From the NCBI RefSeq assembly GCF_905475345.1, contig NC_066595.1:7353001-7417000 (forward strand): 64,000 bases of DNA, in the 5' to 3' direction. This document shows positions 14,043-28,474 of the stretch, in pieces. Made by a program: the position numbers and the translations under genes. This DNA is from Vespula vulgaris (taxonomy: Eukaryota > Arthropoda > Insecta > Hymenoptera > Vespidae). Each line of letters begins with the position of its first letter. Positions within the stretch are counted from its first letter, which is position 1. The notes under the pieces were generated by a model, which was not told where the DNA came from, did no database searches, and was given only the letters and a program-made list of their open reading frames with translations.

Positions 14043-14204
14043 GAGCTATTTTCACTCATGACCAAAAGGATAGCAGTACGGAATTGGCTTTCAAATACGC
14101 CGTGTACAAGATCAACAAGGACAAAATTATTTTACCGAAAACCACGTTGGAGTACGATATTCAATACGTGCCCAAAGATGATTCTTTCCACGCGTCAAAA
14201 AAGG
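14043..14204 (+). CDS. Receptor exon 2: start of the amino-terminal domain
   Basis: Bounded by TTTATTTGCAG on the left and GG|GTGAGT on the right. It enters two bases into a codon (completing Gly) and leaves with one base, which exon 3 completes as Ala. It encodes residues 1-54 of the partial protein: AIFTHDQKDSS, ELAFKYAVYKIN and YVPKDDSFHASKK. This is the first helix and strand region of the LIVBP-like amino-terminal domain, which drives subunit assembly in kainate receptors. The exon numbering assumes at least one upstream exon. An ATG at 13976 is in frame with this exon through the acceptor; see findings. Confidence 0.93.
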
Positions 14205-14815
14205 GTGAGTGAGAAAATAATGAAAGAAGTAAAATATTTTTATTGTAATAATTCGTAGCGCTTTCTTTTCTTTTTATTTTCTTTTTTCTTTTCTTTCTTT
14301 CTTTTTTTTTTTTTTGTTTCATCATAACGACGTTGCGTTGTAAAAGTAATTGCAGCGATTCGTTATAGACGAATTAAAGGTGAAAGGTTTTCTTAAGCGA
14401 AAGAAATTTTTCTTGACGAGAAAAGCGCTTCGTAATAGGATTTAATTTTCTCGTGGGTTGCTCGGGAATATTATTTGTACGTTCATCTAGCCCGAGAGCT
14501 CGACGAGTTATTAATGCAAATAAGATGTCAGCTATTTCGTAATGATTGTTTGTGACTAATAGTAAGCCGAAAAAATATTTTTTATGATTATACTCTTTTT
14601 ACGATTACTCTTGAAACGTTTATAGATATATCTCTAAAATCTCGTAAATAGTAAAGCTTTTCGATCATACGTATTCCTCCTATATATAGACTCTTGCTCG
14701 TTATCGAAAAAGAAAAAAAAATTTTTTTATGGTTATACACTTTGGAAACGTACAAATATATCTCAAAAGTTTCGATTCGATTTACACGTATTGCAAAAGT
14801 TTTTCGATCATACGT

Positions 14816-14872
<57 letters not shown>

Positions 14873-17800
14873 CTCGTTACCGTTTATTTATTTAAATTAT
14901 AATTTGCACGAACTCATTCCGATTCTATCGACGCTCCGAGGGAAAATAGGGATGGACAATGGAATGTCCATTTTTTTTCATTCTCGAAAAACAGCTCGTC
15001 CACAAGAGAATTTGTACGAGAATTCAATATCAACCGGTAATCCTTTGGCGAGGTTTGTTTCCATTTTGTATGTCGGTACGGTTACATGCAATCCCGTGAG
15101 AAAATCAGATAAGTGAATTTATTCTTTTCTTTTTGTCGGATCGTCGAACGTTCGAAATCATTTCCTTTCGCAATCTCTTGCCGTTGAATTCCATCAAAGT
15201 GACTATACGCTCCTGCTTGCCCTTTTCTCGTCGTACCTTTTACCGTTTTATCATCCCTTTCCTTCCTTTTCATTTCTCGTCTTTTATATCTACGAAAATA
15301 CTTTGTAGACGCGTCTGGTAGCAATAGAATCGGTAACTTGTACTTGAGAACAAATTTAAACGATATAAGATAATATGATTCGAAAAAATATTTAAAAAGC
15401 TAATACAGAATTGTCCGCATTTTCTCATAAATATTTTTTACGATTATCTAAACGAGTAAAAACGCGACGTCTCGATCATTCTCCATTGAATATTAATCGT
15501 TCTAATTCGATATTCTGTTCGACTAGTTCGTTCGCGTATGAATCAATATTGACACTTGTTCTAGAACAGTTTCAGAATTCGTTTCGATATCGTTCCTTCG
15601 ATCGAAGATATTTTTGTTAAACGAACACGGTGGTCGTTCATTGAAATTAGTTTAAATCGAATTATTTAAGGATACTAAATAGTATGCATTTTATTTGACT
15701 TTGGTTTATATCGTCCTGCTTGGACTTGGGTAACGTAATCTGCGAGCCGAAGGGACATTAGGACGAGGAGCATACAACGTCAGCGACAAAAATTGTCAGA
15801 GGGAGTGGGAGCTTGAACCTCGTTAGTCAAGGCAAAGTCTAACAAACGATTATTCGGCGGTTCGTTTCGTGGCTGGAAGCCAGAAAACGGTCGTTCGACC
15901 TTTCTTTCTCTCTCTCTCTCTCTTTCTTTTTTTAGTTTCCTTGACGACCAACTCAGTCTTTCTTCTCGACATCAAAGGATTCTGCGTTTACGTTCTTCCA
16001 ATCAGTTTTTGAAACATTTTTCGTAAGCAGTTTATTTCTTTACAATTTTATTTAACGTTGGTCCTTGAAAAAAGAAAAATTAAAATATCGATCGTCCGAA
16101 AGACGTTTCCTTTGGTGGCGATTATGACGTAAGGCGTTTTATACCGTACATATAGATGTAACGTAACATATATCGGCCAGTGGAAACGAGGTGCTCCACA
16201 ACGGCATGTCACGTGTTCGAGAGCAGCACTTGAGGGTTCTGTTCCCGATCCCTCGCACAAGTACTGCTGCTTCTTCATGTTGCTAGGGCCCTCGATCTTC
16301 GATCTTCCGTCTAAAACTTCCATGGACATGAATACATAAGCGAATGTATTTACATATCGGAAATAGGGCTAGTCATGTAAAATCAATAAAATCGATCCGA
16401 TACTAGCTGTCATTCTTCTCTCGACCACTTATCATTTTTCGAACTTTCAAACTATACTAAGACTATAGCGTAGATGGTCTTCAAATGATCGAATCATTTT
16501 TTAAATTCGTTCGAAATATGTTAAAACGAATACGTACTTTAGAACTTGCGATAATTCTACGAAGTTCTAGGAAGTATATTTATTGAAGAAATTGCTTCTA
16601 TTATAAGAGTAGTATCTGAGTACGTAGATAAAAAGAGGACATTTTCTCCTTTAAAATGGTTTTTGTTTCAACTCTCTACGACTTTCCGTTCCGCGGATAT
16701 ATCCTTTTTAATTTGCCATTCATAATTCTCTATAAGCACGTGCTATCTGGAGTAACATTGAATGAGTGCGTACGCAAGTGTAGTAAATAGTAGAAACAAT
16801 TGAATTCCAAGAATTTATATAGGTCACTGGGTCAATGGTATTTTTGAAAGAAATTATATAGGTCAGTGTGTCAACGTAAATACTTTTTATTGATATTAGA
16901 ATATCTCCAGAACTAAGCATCGTAGAGACTTAAAAAAAAAAGCATTTTAAAGGAAAAATTTTTCTTTATTTTATAAGCGTATCGGTAATTGTTAATTAAC
17001 AATTTGTTATAAACAATTTGTTAAAAATAATTAACGTTATTTTTCCAAGCTAAAACTAATAAAATAAAAGACTAATAATTCATATAATCATTATATACAT
17101 TTTTAATAATTTGTTATGAACAATTTGTTATAAACAATTTTTTATAAACAATTGACATAACTAATTTTCTGAAAGCTAAGGTCATATATAATGTGTACAT
17201 ATATTGTATACATACATATATATATATATATATTTAACAATTTGTTATAAAAAATTTGTTATAAATAATTTGTTATAAATAATTTGTTATAAACAATTTG
17301 TTATAAATAATTAACGTTATTTGTTCAAGCTAAAACTAATAAAATAAAAAACTAAAAATTCATATAAACATTATATATATATTTTTAATAATTTGTTATG
17401 AACAATTTGTTATAAACAATTTTTTATAAACAATTGACATAATTATTTTTCTGAAAGCTAAGGTCATATAATGTATACATATATTGTATACATACATATA
17501 TATATATATATGTATATATTTAACAATTTGTTATAAAAAATTTGTTATAAATAATTTGTTATAAATAATTTGTTATAAATAATTAACGTTATTTTTTTAA
17601 GCTAAAACTAATAAAATAAAAGACATCATTCATATAAACATTATATACATTTTTAACAATTTGTTATGAACAATTTGTTATAAATAATTTCTTATAAACA
17701 ATTGACATAACTAATTTTCTGAAAGCTAATCATATATAATGTATACATATATTGTATACATATACATATATATATTTTACAGTATGTTATAAACAATTTG

Positions 17801-20800
17801 TTATAAACAATTTATTATAAACAATTTGTTATAAATAATTTGTTGTAAACAATTTTTATGAACAATTGACATAACTAATTTTTTTGGAAGCTAAACCAAT
17901 ATATAATTCATGCATATATCGTATATATATATTTAACTATTTGTTATAAACGATTTGTTACAAACAATTTATTATAAACAATTTGTTATAATTTCTCAAA
18001 AACTAAGAATCGTCATTCTATGAAAAATAGGAGTTTTGTTAAGCCTTACATGTGATAAAAAGCAAACTGAGTTCATGAAGTAAATTGAAGGACATTTTTA
18101 AAGGTTTTAGGAAGTAAGCTAAGGAAATAGGAAATTCAATTTTGAGTTCCAAATGTGTGCTGGAAGTTAGAGTATAGAGAAAGTAGAATGGTTGAGTAAG
18201 CCTTTGAAGTCGCACAATGTAAAGAGAAGAGTATAAAGGGTCAGGATGTGACAGAACACAACAGAAAGAAAGAAATCTAAAAGAAATAACACGTTTATAG
18301 AATTAAATAAAATTTAATTAGAATATCGACGAATTAAAACTAAACACCATTCAAAGAACAAACCTCAAAAAAAGATACGATAAGAAGAGTCCTGAGTAAC
18401 AATCAACTTTCAAACTCTGACGTCCCAGTAAATATACAATATTTGTTAAGTAAATTCGATTATGATAATTAATAAGTTTTTTACTTAACGTGGATAAAAA
18501 AGAATAACTTGGAGTATCGAAAATATTTATATGTACATATATATTCGAAACGGTCAATTCAAAAGTTCGTTTTTCGAAATGATAAAACGTTTGACTTGAG
18601 AGGAAATTAATTTTTAAAAATCTACAGATACTCTTACTTTTTCCAAGATGGAATTCTTGCGTATGCATTTATGCGTTTCTTTTTTCTTCTTTTTTTTTTT
18701 TTTTACTTCAAGAGCTACCTTATTTCTTACATCACGAAGTAAGTATAAGAAAGAACATAGAGAGAAAGAGAAGGTAAGAGCTTTCAATTTTCTTTAGTAA
18801 GTTCGAAACACCTTAAAAGGATAGCTTCTCCTTTCGAGCGTATGAAATGTTTCGTCTCTTGATATTTTCTTCGCTCGATGTATAGGACGCGTTACGAAAT
18901 GAGATGTTCCTTTTAAACAAAAAGAAACGAGGGAAAGAAGAAACGCCATAGTAGTCGAGAAAGTACTCCCTCAATCAGACTGAAATTGTGCGACTCTTGG
19001 AAAGACGTGGACTAGGATGGAGCAGAATTGATTCCTGTCTAACGTTGGAAAAGATTTAACGCGCAATTACTCTGATTGCATGTGAAGGGACGAATTCAAA
19101 TTTGATTGGACAATATCAAACATCAAAGAACAATAGCGATATTCATTAGGTAGACGAACATCTTTATCCTTTTCTTTCTCGATAATACTTTTTTAATGAT
19201 CGTTATCTCTGAATAGAATTATATTCGATCGAAAAAAAGATCATTGTTGGAATCGTCCGTGTCATGCGATATTTCTCTGTTGTTTTGTTCCTCCTTCACA
19301 AACCATCCATTCACTCTTTTCTACCCTCCAACTCTTCTTATTGAACGTATAAGATGAGATAGAGATTGTCTTGCTTTACTCGTGTAGCGTATCACTTTTA
19401 TTTCTTCTTAAGAGATAAAGAGCATAGACAATTATCTTAAAGTTATTTCAATCTCCGATAATCGATCGATTTATGTCACGATTTTATACTATGTTTAATA
19501 TTAATTACTTCGTATCATTGTAATTTACCGAGTCAATCACGAAATTATTATTTTTTTTTTTTTTTTTTTTTTGTTAGGTTTCAAGCAATTGGCGGATAAG
19601 ACTTCATTAAGGCGAAATATTACGGTTTAAGTGCTAAATACTCAAGTTACTTGCAGATTACGATGAAACACGTTCCATAAGGCGGAGGAGGTTAAACCGA
19701 CTAAATACTTTGTAGTTTTAATGAGAAGCTGCGGGCTTTGTCAGAACGAAGAAGTACGACTGCTTTTCCACGTGGAGAAAGTTTATCCGGAGAAAGTTAT
19801 TCCGCAGAAATTACCGCTGGGTTGCACGTAAAAAGTAGAGCCAATTTGCGTTTAAGAATTCTGCGTTTCCGTTTCCTAACATAGACATTTAAGCTCGTTC
19901 TCGTACTATGTAAATATGGAGAAGGTGACAGAGACAAACTAGCCGTTCGCCAGAGACATTTCGAGTATAGAGATTTTGTCGCTATACTGAAAATGATTTC
20001 TCTATAATTCTAACGCGTTTATATTACCATTTAACTGTTCAATTAAATATTTAAATCAATGCCAATTTGACGATTAGTTGAAAGAGATAGTTGATCCGTT
20101 GATTATAATATATTTTATTCATGAATTTTTTTCTTTTCTTTTTTTTTTACAATAATTTAAAATATCGTTAAAATTTGAGCGAAAATTTTTTATTATCTCT
20201 ATTTTATCGTTTTAATTCTTGGAATAAATTAGACGAATATAGTTCTACGCTTAGAAAATTTTAGATAGTTGAAAGATATAGTTCATTCATTTATCATAAT
20301 ATATTTTATTTACGAATTATTTTTACAATAATTTGAAATATCGTTAGAATTTGATCGAAACTTTTTACAAATTGTAATTTCTCTTTTATCCTTTTTATTC
20401 TTATAATAAATTATACGAATATAATTTTACATTTGTTTCTGTCTAAAATTTACTCGATATCAACTTCATAATGTTAGATTAAAGTTTAGTCAAGACGAAT
20501 GATAAGACGATTGGTAAGATGGCTACAATTTCAGGGAGAATCTCGTCTAGGCGACATACCAGAATGGACGCATTCGTCTCACTTCCATTACTTGCGAAGA
20601 GGCAAGCTAAAGTGATATAGCGTAACGGAGAACATCGCGCGAACACTAACGATTATAATCTAAGGTTAACGTACATACAACTGGAAAGCGGAGTATAAGG
20701 AAAATGAACATTCTGAGAATCCCTCTAAATCTTGAATAACGTACCGGTGTATTACGAGTGTATATATATAGTCGGTACTATTGTAGAAATAAATAATACT

Positions 20801-23800
20801 AGCTAAACTAGTTCTCGCATCTTTCAATTCGCAAGAAAATCCCACGTAAATCAGAAGTTCAAGCGAAACGAAAGTCTCGTGATTACTTCGAGCGAGTCCT
20901 TAGGGAAGATTTCGAATTTATCGGTCTTCCCTGCAGATCCGAGAAATTGGATTTTTCCTGATGATGGTCACGAAAAAATGGGGTGAGTGGGTGGGTGGAT
21001 GTGTGGGTGGTAAGAAAACGATAGGAGAGATCATAGAAAGAGAACGATATATAATTGCTATTAATAATTCGATATTGACACGAACGATGTTAGATGATAA
21101 TTACGAAAATATAAATATCAGAAAATTGTTGCGTTTGTTAAGATTATTATTTCCTCCTTTTCGAATACTCGAACGACGGATTAAAATGTAATAAAGGAGC
21201 TCACGTTTTACGACGACATTGCTGAACATTATGCTTCAATAGGTTAGTGCAACCGATATCGCTCGAGGTAATAACGTTATAGACATTGACATTCTTCACC
21301 GACGACAAAAAAAATTTATTCCCGACAGGAAGCGTCGTTGAAGCGTCGTGCTTTTACCGATCTCCTTTCCATTTTTCTTTCCGTTTATTCGGATCGCTCG
21401 TAATTTATAAACGAATAGTTTAAAGGACTTCTATGATCGAGCGGATATTAAAAGTATCGTGCACACATACACACACACACACACACACGCACTCACGCAC
21501 GCACGTGTATGGAATTGGAAATGGAATCGCTCGCGGCGAATAGATTTTGATCTCGAAAGATAATAATCATGGTAAATACTATTAATGTGAATAGTATACT
21601 ATTAATAATTGTTATATTAAAATATACAATATTAATTAACGAAAACTTTTCGACTTGTTTAATTTATATAATCAAGAATAATCAGAAGTAAATAAATTCG
21701 ATATCTAGCATTGGACATTTTCCTTATATTTAGAAAATGAACGGTATAACTTATGAGAGTTAGGTCGCCAGTAACAACCGTTACAACTCGTAAGATAACC
21801 TCCGTATGTTGGAATATCGGACGGTCATCGCGTACTGTACGTACGCATATACATATGTACGTAATATCTATGTAACTACATAAGTATATATACGTTTGTA
21901 CATACTACTACGTTTCTCATGTTGGTCCGCAGTAACCTCGCCAAAGTGGAGCAGACGATATTGCACCATATCGAACGATGTACGTAGGACAGTTTTAACA
22001 AAACGTTAAATTTAGTTTAATAGTGAGTCAAGCAGATTCTACGATGTCGAATACACTGATATCATAATTTATAATTACCTACGTAATAATTTGTAATATG
22101 AATGAGAATAAATATTTCTTCTTGTTCGTAGGGTATGTTAAAAAATGAACTATGCTTAAATATTATCATCTAAGATTAAGATTTGTAATATCTGTCAGAA
22201 CATATATTTCTCTTTCTTTTTTCTTTTCTTTTTCGTGGCTTAAGATAAAAAGTGAACAATGTTTAAAAATTAAGATTTGTAATATGTGTGAGAATAAATA
22301 TTTCATTTTTATTCGTAGGATATGATAAAAAAATGAACTATGTTTAAATATTATTATCTAAGATCAAGATTTGTAATATGTGTCAGAACAAATATTTCTC
22401 TTCCCTTTTTTTTTGTGGTATACGATAAAAGACGAACAATTTAATTTTTTTATGATTAAAAATGAACAAATTTAAGTATTATAATCTTAGATTAAGCTTC
22501 GGATTGTGTGTGAGAATAAATATTTCATTTTTATTCGTAGGACGTGTGATAAAAAATGAACGACGTTTAAATATTCGGAATTGCGTATAAATAATTCTGT
22601 ATTATAAACAGATGCGTTTAATAATTTAATCGATAAAAAAAATTGATGTTCCAGCGTGCCATCAGGTCAAGCACGGCGTTCAGGCAGTGTTCGGGCCTTC
22701 GGACCCGATACTCGGTCAGCATATACACAGCATTTGCGACGCACTCGACATTCCGCATCTCGAAGCCAGGCTGGACCTGGATGCGGAAGCGAAAGAGTTC
22801 AGTATCAATTTACATCCCGCACAAAGTTTGCTCAACGGTGCTTATCAAGACGTTATGGAATTTCTCAATTGGACCAAGGTGGGAATCATTTACGAGGAGG
22901 ATTACGGTGAGTACGATTAATATCGACAAGGGAAAAAAAAGATTTTCACGTTTCAAAATATTCAATATAACGAAAGCAACGATTCGAGCGTAAAGTAAAG
23001 ATCTTTTTTAAACGAGAAGACATTAACTTAAGAAATTGCCGTAACATCTTCGTTACGTTTTCATCGCCGTGAAAATAAATTGGTACGATAAGAATCGCGA
23101 GAAGATGGAAAGGGACTTTCTGTAATAATTTTTAGGTAGTTGCCGTAAAATCTTTCTTTCTTTCTTTTTTTTTTTTTTCTTCTTTTAGACATTTGGCAAC
23201 TCAGTCTATATTTCATTTTTACGATTTTAATTCAACAAGAAACTGTGCCTCCGAATGTACCATCATTAATCGTTTCATTAATCGTTCTTTCTCATACCTT
23301 TTTATAGAAAAACGATGTAATAAATGAAAATATTAAAACATCTTTATTTTCCCAAGAATTCAACCTTAGACGAGTTTTAAAAGAGACACCAAGATGATGG
23401 AAAAAGGGACTCGAGTACTCTTACGTATTCTCCTTGCTCCATTTTTCTCACGAACATTAAACGAAGTTGCATATTCATAATCTTGTCGCGAAGTTCGTTG
23501 GTAGGCTTTCGATGAAGACTCTTGTCATCGGATTTACGTCCGATCGGCCGATGGTTTAATCTTGCTTTTTACGTCCCAAGCAGATCATCCTTACCCGATT
23601 AAAATTCAAATTAAAGCATAAACGGCGAAGGAGGGTGAGGGAAGATGAGATGGCTCGATTTCTCGACTTTCGTCGAACGCTTTGCATAACAAGTATATCT
23701 ATCTGTCGGAAATTGTACGAGGCTCATTGTAGATACGATTTCATTTCGAAAGATTATCTGAAGTCAAATCATGAGACGTAGAACAATGTGCATATTGAGA

Positions 23801-24185
23801 TCTTCAAAGTAGAATAGGAATGGAACTACGTCCGAAGCCATAAGTCAACCCGATTCGTAGAGCTTCCTGTTTCCTGGAACGCGAGGGTGAAATCGATCGA
23901 ACATTTCGGAAAGGTCCGTAACAACATCGAACTCGTGTCATTCACCTCGATCGTTTCCGGTCTTCGAACTTTCTTGTGTCCGTCCATTTTGGTCAATTTC
24001 AAATGTGTCGCATCATCAGAATCATCTATTTTCTACATCTTATTTAAAGGTATTTAAAGACATTATCATCGAACGATCAAAAGATGTCTATTCTAAGAAA
24101 AAAAAGTCTTGAAATATCAATAAAAGCGAATATTATATTTTTTCTATATTCACTTACATATTTATATACCTATGCCTATACATAC

Positions 24186-24247
<62 letters not shown>

Positions 24248-26178
24248 TGGAATGGAACACTACGTTTCACGAATCTGTTGAAAACGATTCGCTAGGAACG
24301 CATAAAGGACGATGCTTCGGTCGTTTCCAATTTTCGAATTTATCACAGCTAGTCTCTAACAATCCGTGACCACTTTGAGCGAAGCTCTTTTTACCAGAAC
24401 ACGTTTGTTCAAATTTCCTTCGAAAGAACACTTTTATCTCGACAAACGCGTTAGCTACCAGCAACTGTTTGAATAGACTCCGAACTAGTTTTCCATTCTA
24501 GCCTCGTTTCTGCTTACTTTGTGTAACGCATCGTAGAAAAGCAACACGATAACGTCGTTCGAATATTGAAAAGATTGTAGATTAAATGTAAAGTATGAAC
24601 GTGATGGAGTTCTCCATTTCCGTTAATTTAGTCCGTGACCTTTTCTTTTTTTCTTTTTTTTTTTCGAAAGAGATCCAATATCTATCATCAAAGTCAAGAA
24701 GAAGATCGACAGAGTTACCTTGATAGAACAACCCCTGTCTTCTTTTTCCTCTTGCCGTAATACTAACCCTCGAACCCATGCCCTCGATTATTTACACCCT
24801 ACTAAAAAGGGATCGAAAACATCGTTTTATAATGTCCTACGTTTCACATTCGAAGAGTAGTGTCCCAGTAACGTCGATTGTGACACTTTCCTGTGACAAC
24901 TTCCTAACACTCTTTATCTTCCTTTTAGTTTCAACGTTCGTTCGCATTAAAATTCTTCGAAACAGTTTCATTGTCTTATTTAAAGCTCAGATTCGTTTCG
25001 AATGACAATTAGTTACGTTGAAGGTAAAGATGCTGATCAATGACATTTAGTTCGATGGATCAAACTGGATCGAAACGAATAGAAAGATTCGAGCATACCG
25101 TAGCTATCCATCCTTTATCCTGCAAAAGTAAAAAAGGATATTCGCGAAACCGCTCGCATACTGCTTCGTACTCTTGCCAGCCTGATTCCGTGTCCCTACG
25201 CTTCGAGAATCGGCAATGAGCTTTCGAATACAGCCATCACCAACCATTGTCGAACTTTCAAGACTCTTATTCCCATCCCCGAATAAGCTTTCCCTTTTCC
25301 TTCGCCCTCCTCGATTCTAAGCGCCTTCCTTCATTTTCCTTCCGTCTCTTTCCTCCTACATTCGGCCACGTTCCTTGAGAAACATCCAGGACAATGGAGT
25401 TACGGACGAGAAAACGAATCGTCACGCCGAACACGCCGTCTCGGTATCTCGATATTTCGTCCTCGGAACGTAGAACTTTACGGACTTATCCGAAATTTGA
25501 ACACGATCCGTAGTATAAGGCACACCTCGGAACGTTAATTCGAACATGCCACGACAACAACAATAACAACAATGGCAAGAAAAAAGAAGTAATGATAGAA
25601 AATGATGAGAAAGGAAAATTTTGAGATTTCGAGAACTATAATTCCTGAGGTGAAACCAACGGATCGCAAACTTTCAAGATATTTTGTCATTTCGTTGAGA
25701 GGACTACCTTCTCTTTTACAACGGACATCTATAAATTTCTCTCTCTTTCTCTCTTTCTCTTTCTTTCTTTCTTTCTCTTTCTGGAAACGACTCACACTTT
25801 TTCTCGCGGCTTTCAGCTTGAAATAGGGAAACACACCGAGACACGAAAGACCGGTAAATGTGAATTCTTATCACGGTTACTTCAAAAGATAAAGAATGCA
25901 AGACACTCGCGACAAGTAAAAAATTACAAATGACTCCTGGTTACTCGTTTTGCTGGCTCAACGCCTCTTTGATAAAAGAGTAGAAGAATCGGAATTCGAT
26001 AACGAATGATTCTTTCGCACGATTAATCGAAATGTGAAAACTAGTAAACTCTGATTATTTTTCGAGATAACTTCTTCGATATTTGAATCCTAAAACGATT
26101 CGATTATCTCGAACTTCGTTCTCGAATACGCGATAAAAAAAAAACGGAAGAAGAAATTCAATGAGGAATTTTTTTTTA

Positions 26179-26221
<43 letters not shown>

Positions 26222-26737
26222 ACTTTCTTTTTCCTTATGGTTTATATGCTGCTTTAAAATCTACATATATACTATGTTTATTATATCATCCTTCTTTGTC
26301 TTATATTACCACTCATCCATAATTCTATTCTTACATCCATATGAGATTTTCTTTCCTTGAAAATATATTTTCTTCTCTCTCATTCTATCTTCCATTTCGG
26401 TAAGACACGGTGCGATATTTCGTTTCGAAAAAGATAGATCGTAAGTGGGTGTCATTAGAAGGAATAAAAACCGATATAATAACTCCTTTCTCGAAGCCGC
26501 AGGCGCATTCTCCAAGTGTCCCTGGAGAAATTATCCTTTTCGAAGGACCGTCTGTCGCCTCTGGCTGCAACGTTAGCTAGCCCTTTTCTTCTTTCCTCCT
26601 CTCAACCGTTCCCTCTGCATAAGATTCCGTACTCTCGCTCGAAACCTGAAAACGAGGAGATTCGTGTCACCGAAGAAAGATTTATTTGGATTTTCACTTT
26701 GTTACCTTCAAGGTCCATATATACATATATATTATAC

Positions 26738-26768
<31 letters not shown>

Positions 26769-28438
26769 CATATATAGAATAGTTCGAGAAGTGATGGCCT
26801 ACTTTTTTTTAAAGCTTCAATGTACTATAAATTTAATCGATATCTAAAAAGAAAAGAAAAAACAAGATATATATATAAAATTAGATGAATGAAAAATTAT
26901 AACATCGAGATAAAACTAAAAGATATTCTTAGATGTTTGTAAAAAAAAAAGAAAAGAAAAAGAAATTGTTTCCCGTGAAAAAAGCAATCTCGTCCGAACA
27001 GTTCGAGAAAAGATAATCCATGATTCTAAGTCCAAATAAAAAAAAAAAAAGTTTTGGACGTAACAGAAAGAAAAATTATTTCTTTTGCTCGCATAAAACT
27101 TCTCTACAGAAATCATATAAATGCAAAAATGGTTGAATATTCTTTGTGAAATCACTTATTACAGTCTCAAACATCGAATCCATATTATCTTGTTTCGTTG
27201 TACAGATCTACTGCTCTTTATTCTCGACGCATTCAACATTATCTTCTTCGTCAAAATTTTCTTCAGACTGTTCGACTGTATAATCTAAAAAATTTTCATC
27301 CGAGGATGAATTCTCTCTAAGAGAGAAGTTTGCGTTTGTGTTTGCTCAAATTTTTAACACGTTTTGTTACTTTTTCCGCTTGAAACGTCTCTTATATTTT
27401 CTAATTCGTTGAATTACACCTGATGACGTACCGGAGATTAGATTAATTTTATTTAGCGTTGTGTTCAGTGTGTCAAGCATGGGAGTCTTTTTATTTATTG
27501 TTTGCGAACAAGCAAATAAGATAATTATCTAATGGTTCTTTATTTTCCTTTATATCTTCTTTATTACCTGAGACAGATGTTGTTTTAATTGTATTCTTCA
27601 TTTGAGAAAGAACATAATAGAACTTCATCATTCAAAATAATTAAGATCCATCATCTCCGTAAGTAATGTATAAATTTATGATGGGTCACCTATCTCTGAA
27701 AAAATCGAGTCATCTATCTCGAAGTCAGATAGTGATAATACACTTGATTTTTTAATATTATTAAAACAATGTCTCATTACACGATCATAAATATAATCTT
27801 GAAGTACCATATTGATATATTGCATTCAGAAGTCATTATTTTTTAATAATTAGTTAGTAAATTATGATTAAAAGAACGAGCAAAAAATGTGTGAGAGTAT
27901 TTAATATCTATATTAGAGATAAATCATTTAATTCCTTAATTGAAAACAAACGAAGAGTATTATTCATGAGTTTGCTCAATAATTGTGATTTCTATCGTTA
28001 AAAATATCGAAAAATCAAACTATATTTATAAAATATGAGACCGTGTCGTTCTATTCGCAGGATCATGTCATCCGAAATTATTATTTAAATATATAATAAA
28101 TTATTCTGTATACATATATATATATCTATATGAATATATTATTATTAATTATAATTAAATAAATTCATTTCGCTTAAATCTATCAGAAATCTTCGATGAA
28201 AATTTTTTGTAGTCGAACAAGCTCACTTTTTCTTTTTTTCTTTTTTCTTTTGTCACCTTCGTGATACATTAGCACCTATCTCACTTTTCTCGATCATTTA
28301 TTTAAGTCCCTTGGCAGATGATGTCAAACAATTAAAATTAGCATAGGCATACTACATTACAAGTTATAACGAATGGACTCATTCGTGCACGTTAACGAAA
28401 TAAACGTGAAAAAGTTGTTCGTTCGTTCATTCGTCCGA

Positions 28439-28474
<36 letters not shown>

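Larger units (their letters stand above)
14205..22654 (+). other. Intron 2 (about 8.4 kb), repeat-rich
   Basis: It runs from the GTGAGT donor of exon 2 to the TTCCAG acceptor of exon 3. It holds a (TA)n run at 14821-14869, the ~280-bp tandem array at 16990-18000, a copy of a dispersed repeat at 19245-19480, a two-copy ~191-bp tandem duplication at 20076-20452, a CA tract near 21468-21490 and a degenerate ~190-225-bp tandem repeat at 22095-22590. A GC-richer patch at 16120-16340 stands out from the surrounding AT-rich sequence. No further receptor exon was found, and phase continuity between exons 2 and 3 (G + CG = Ala) shows none is needed. Confidence 0.85.

Noticed and set aside
14694..15116. 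A 140-codon frame with an (Ile-Tyr)n run
   Set aside because: The run is the (TA)n microsatellite. The rest has no recognisable features.
22643..22993. Two alternative frames of 84-116 codons over exon 3
   Set aside because: They are shadow frames of the genuine exon 3, whose frame encodes the conserved GPSDPIL region.
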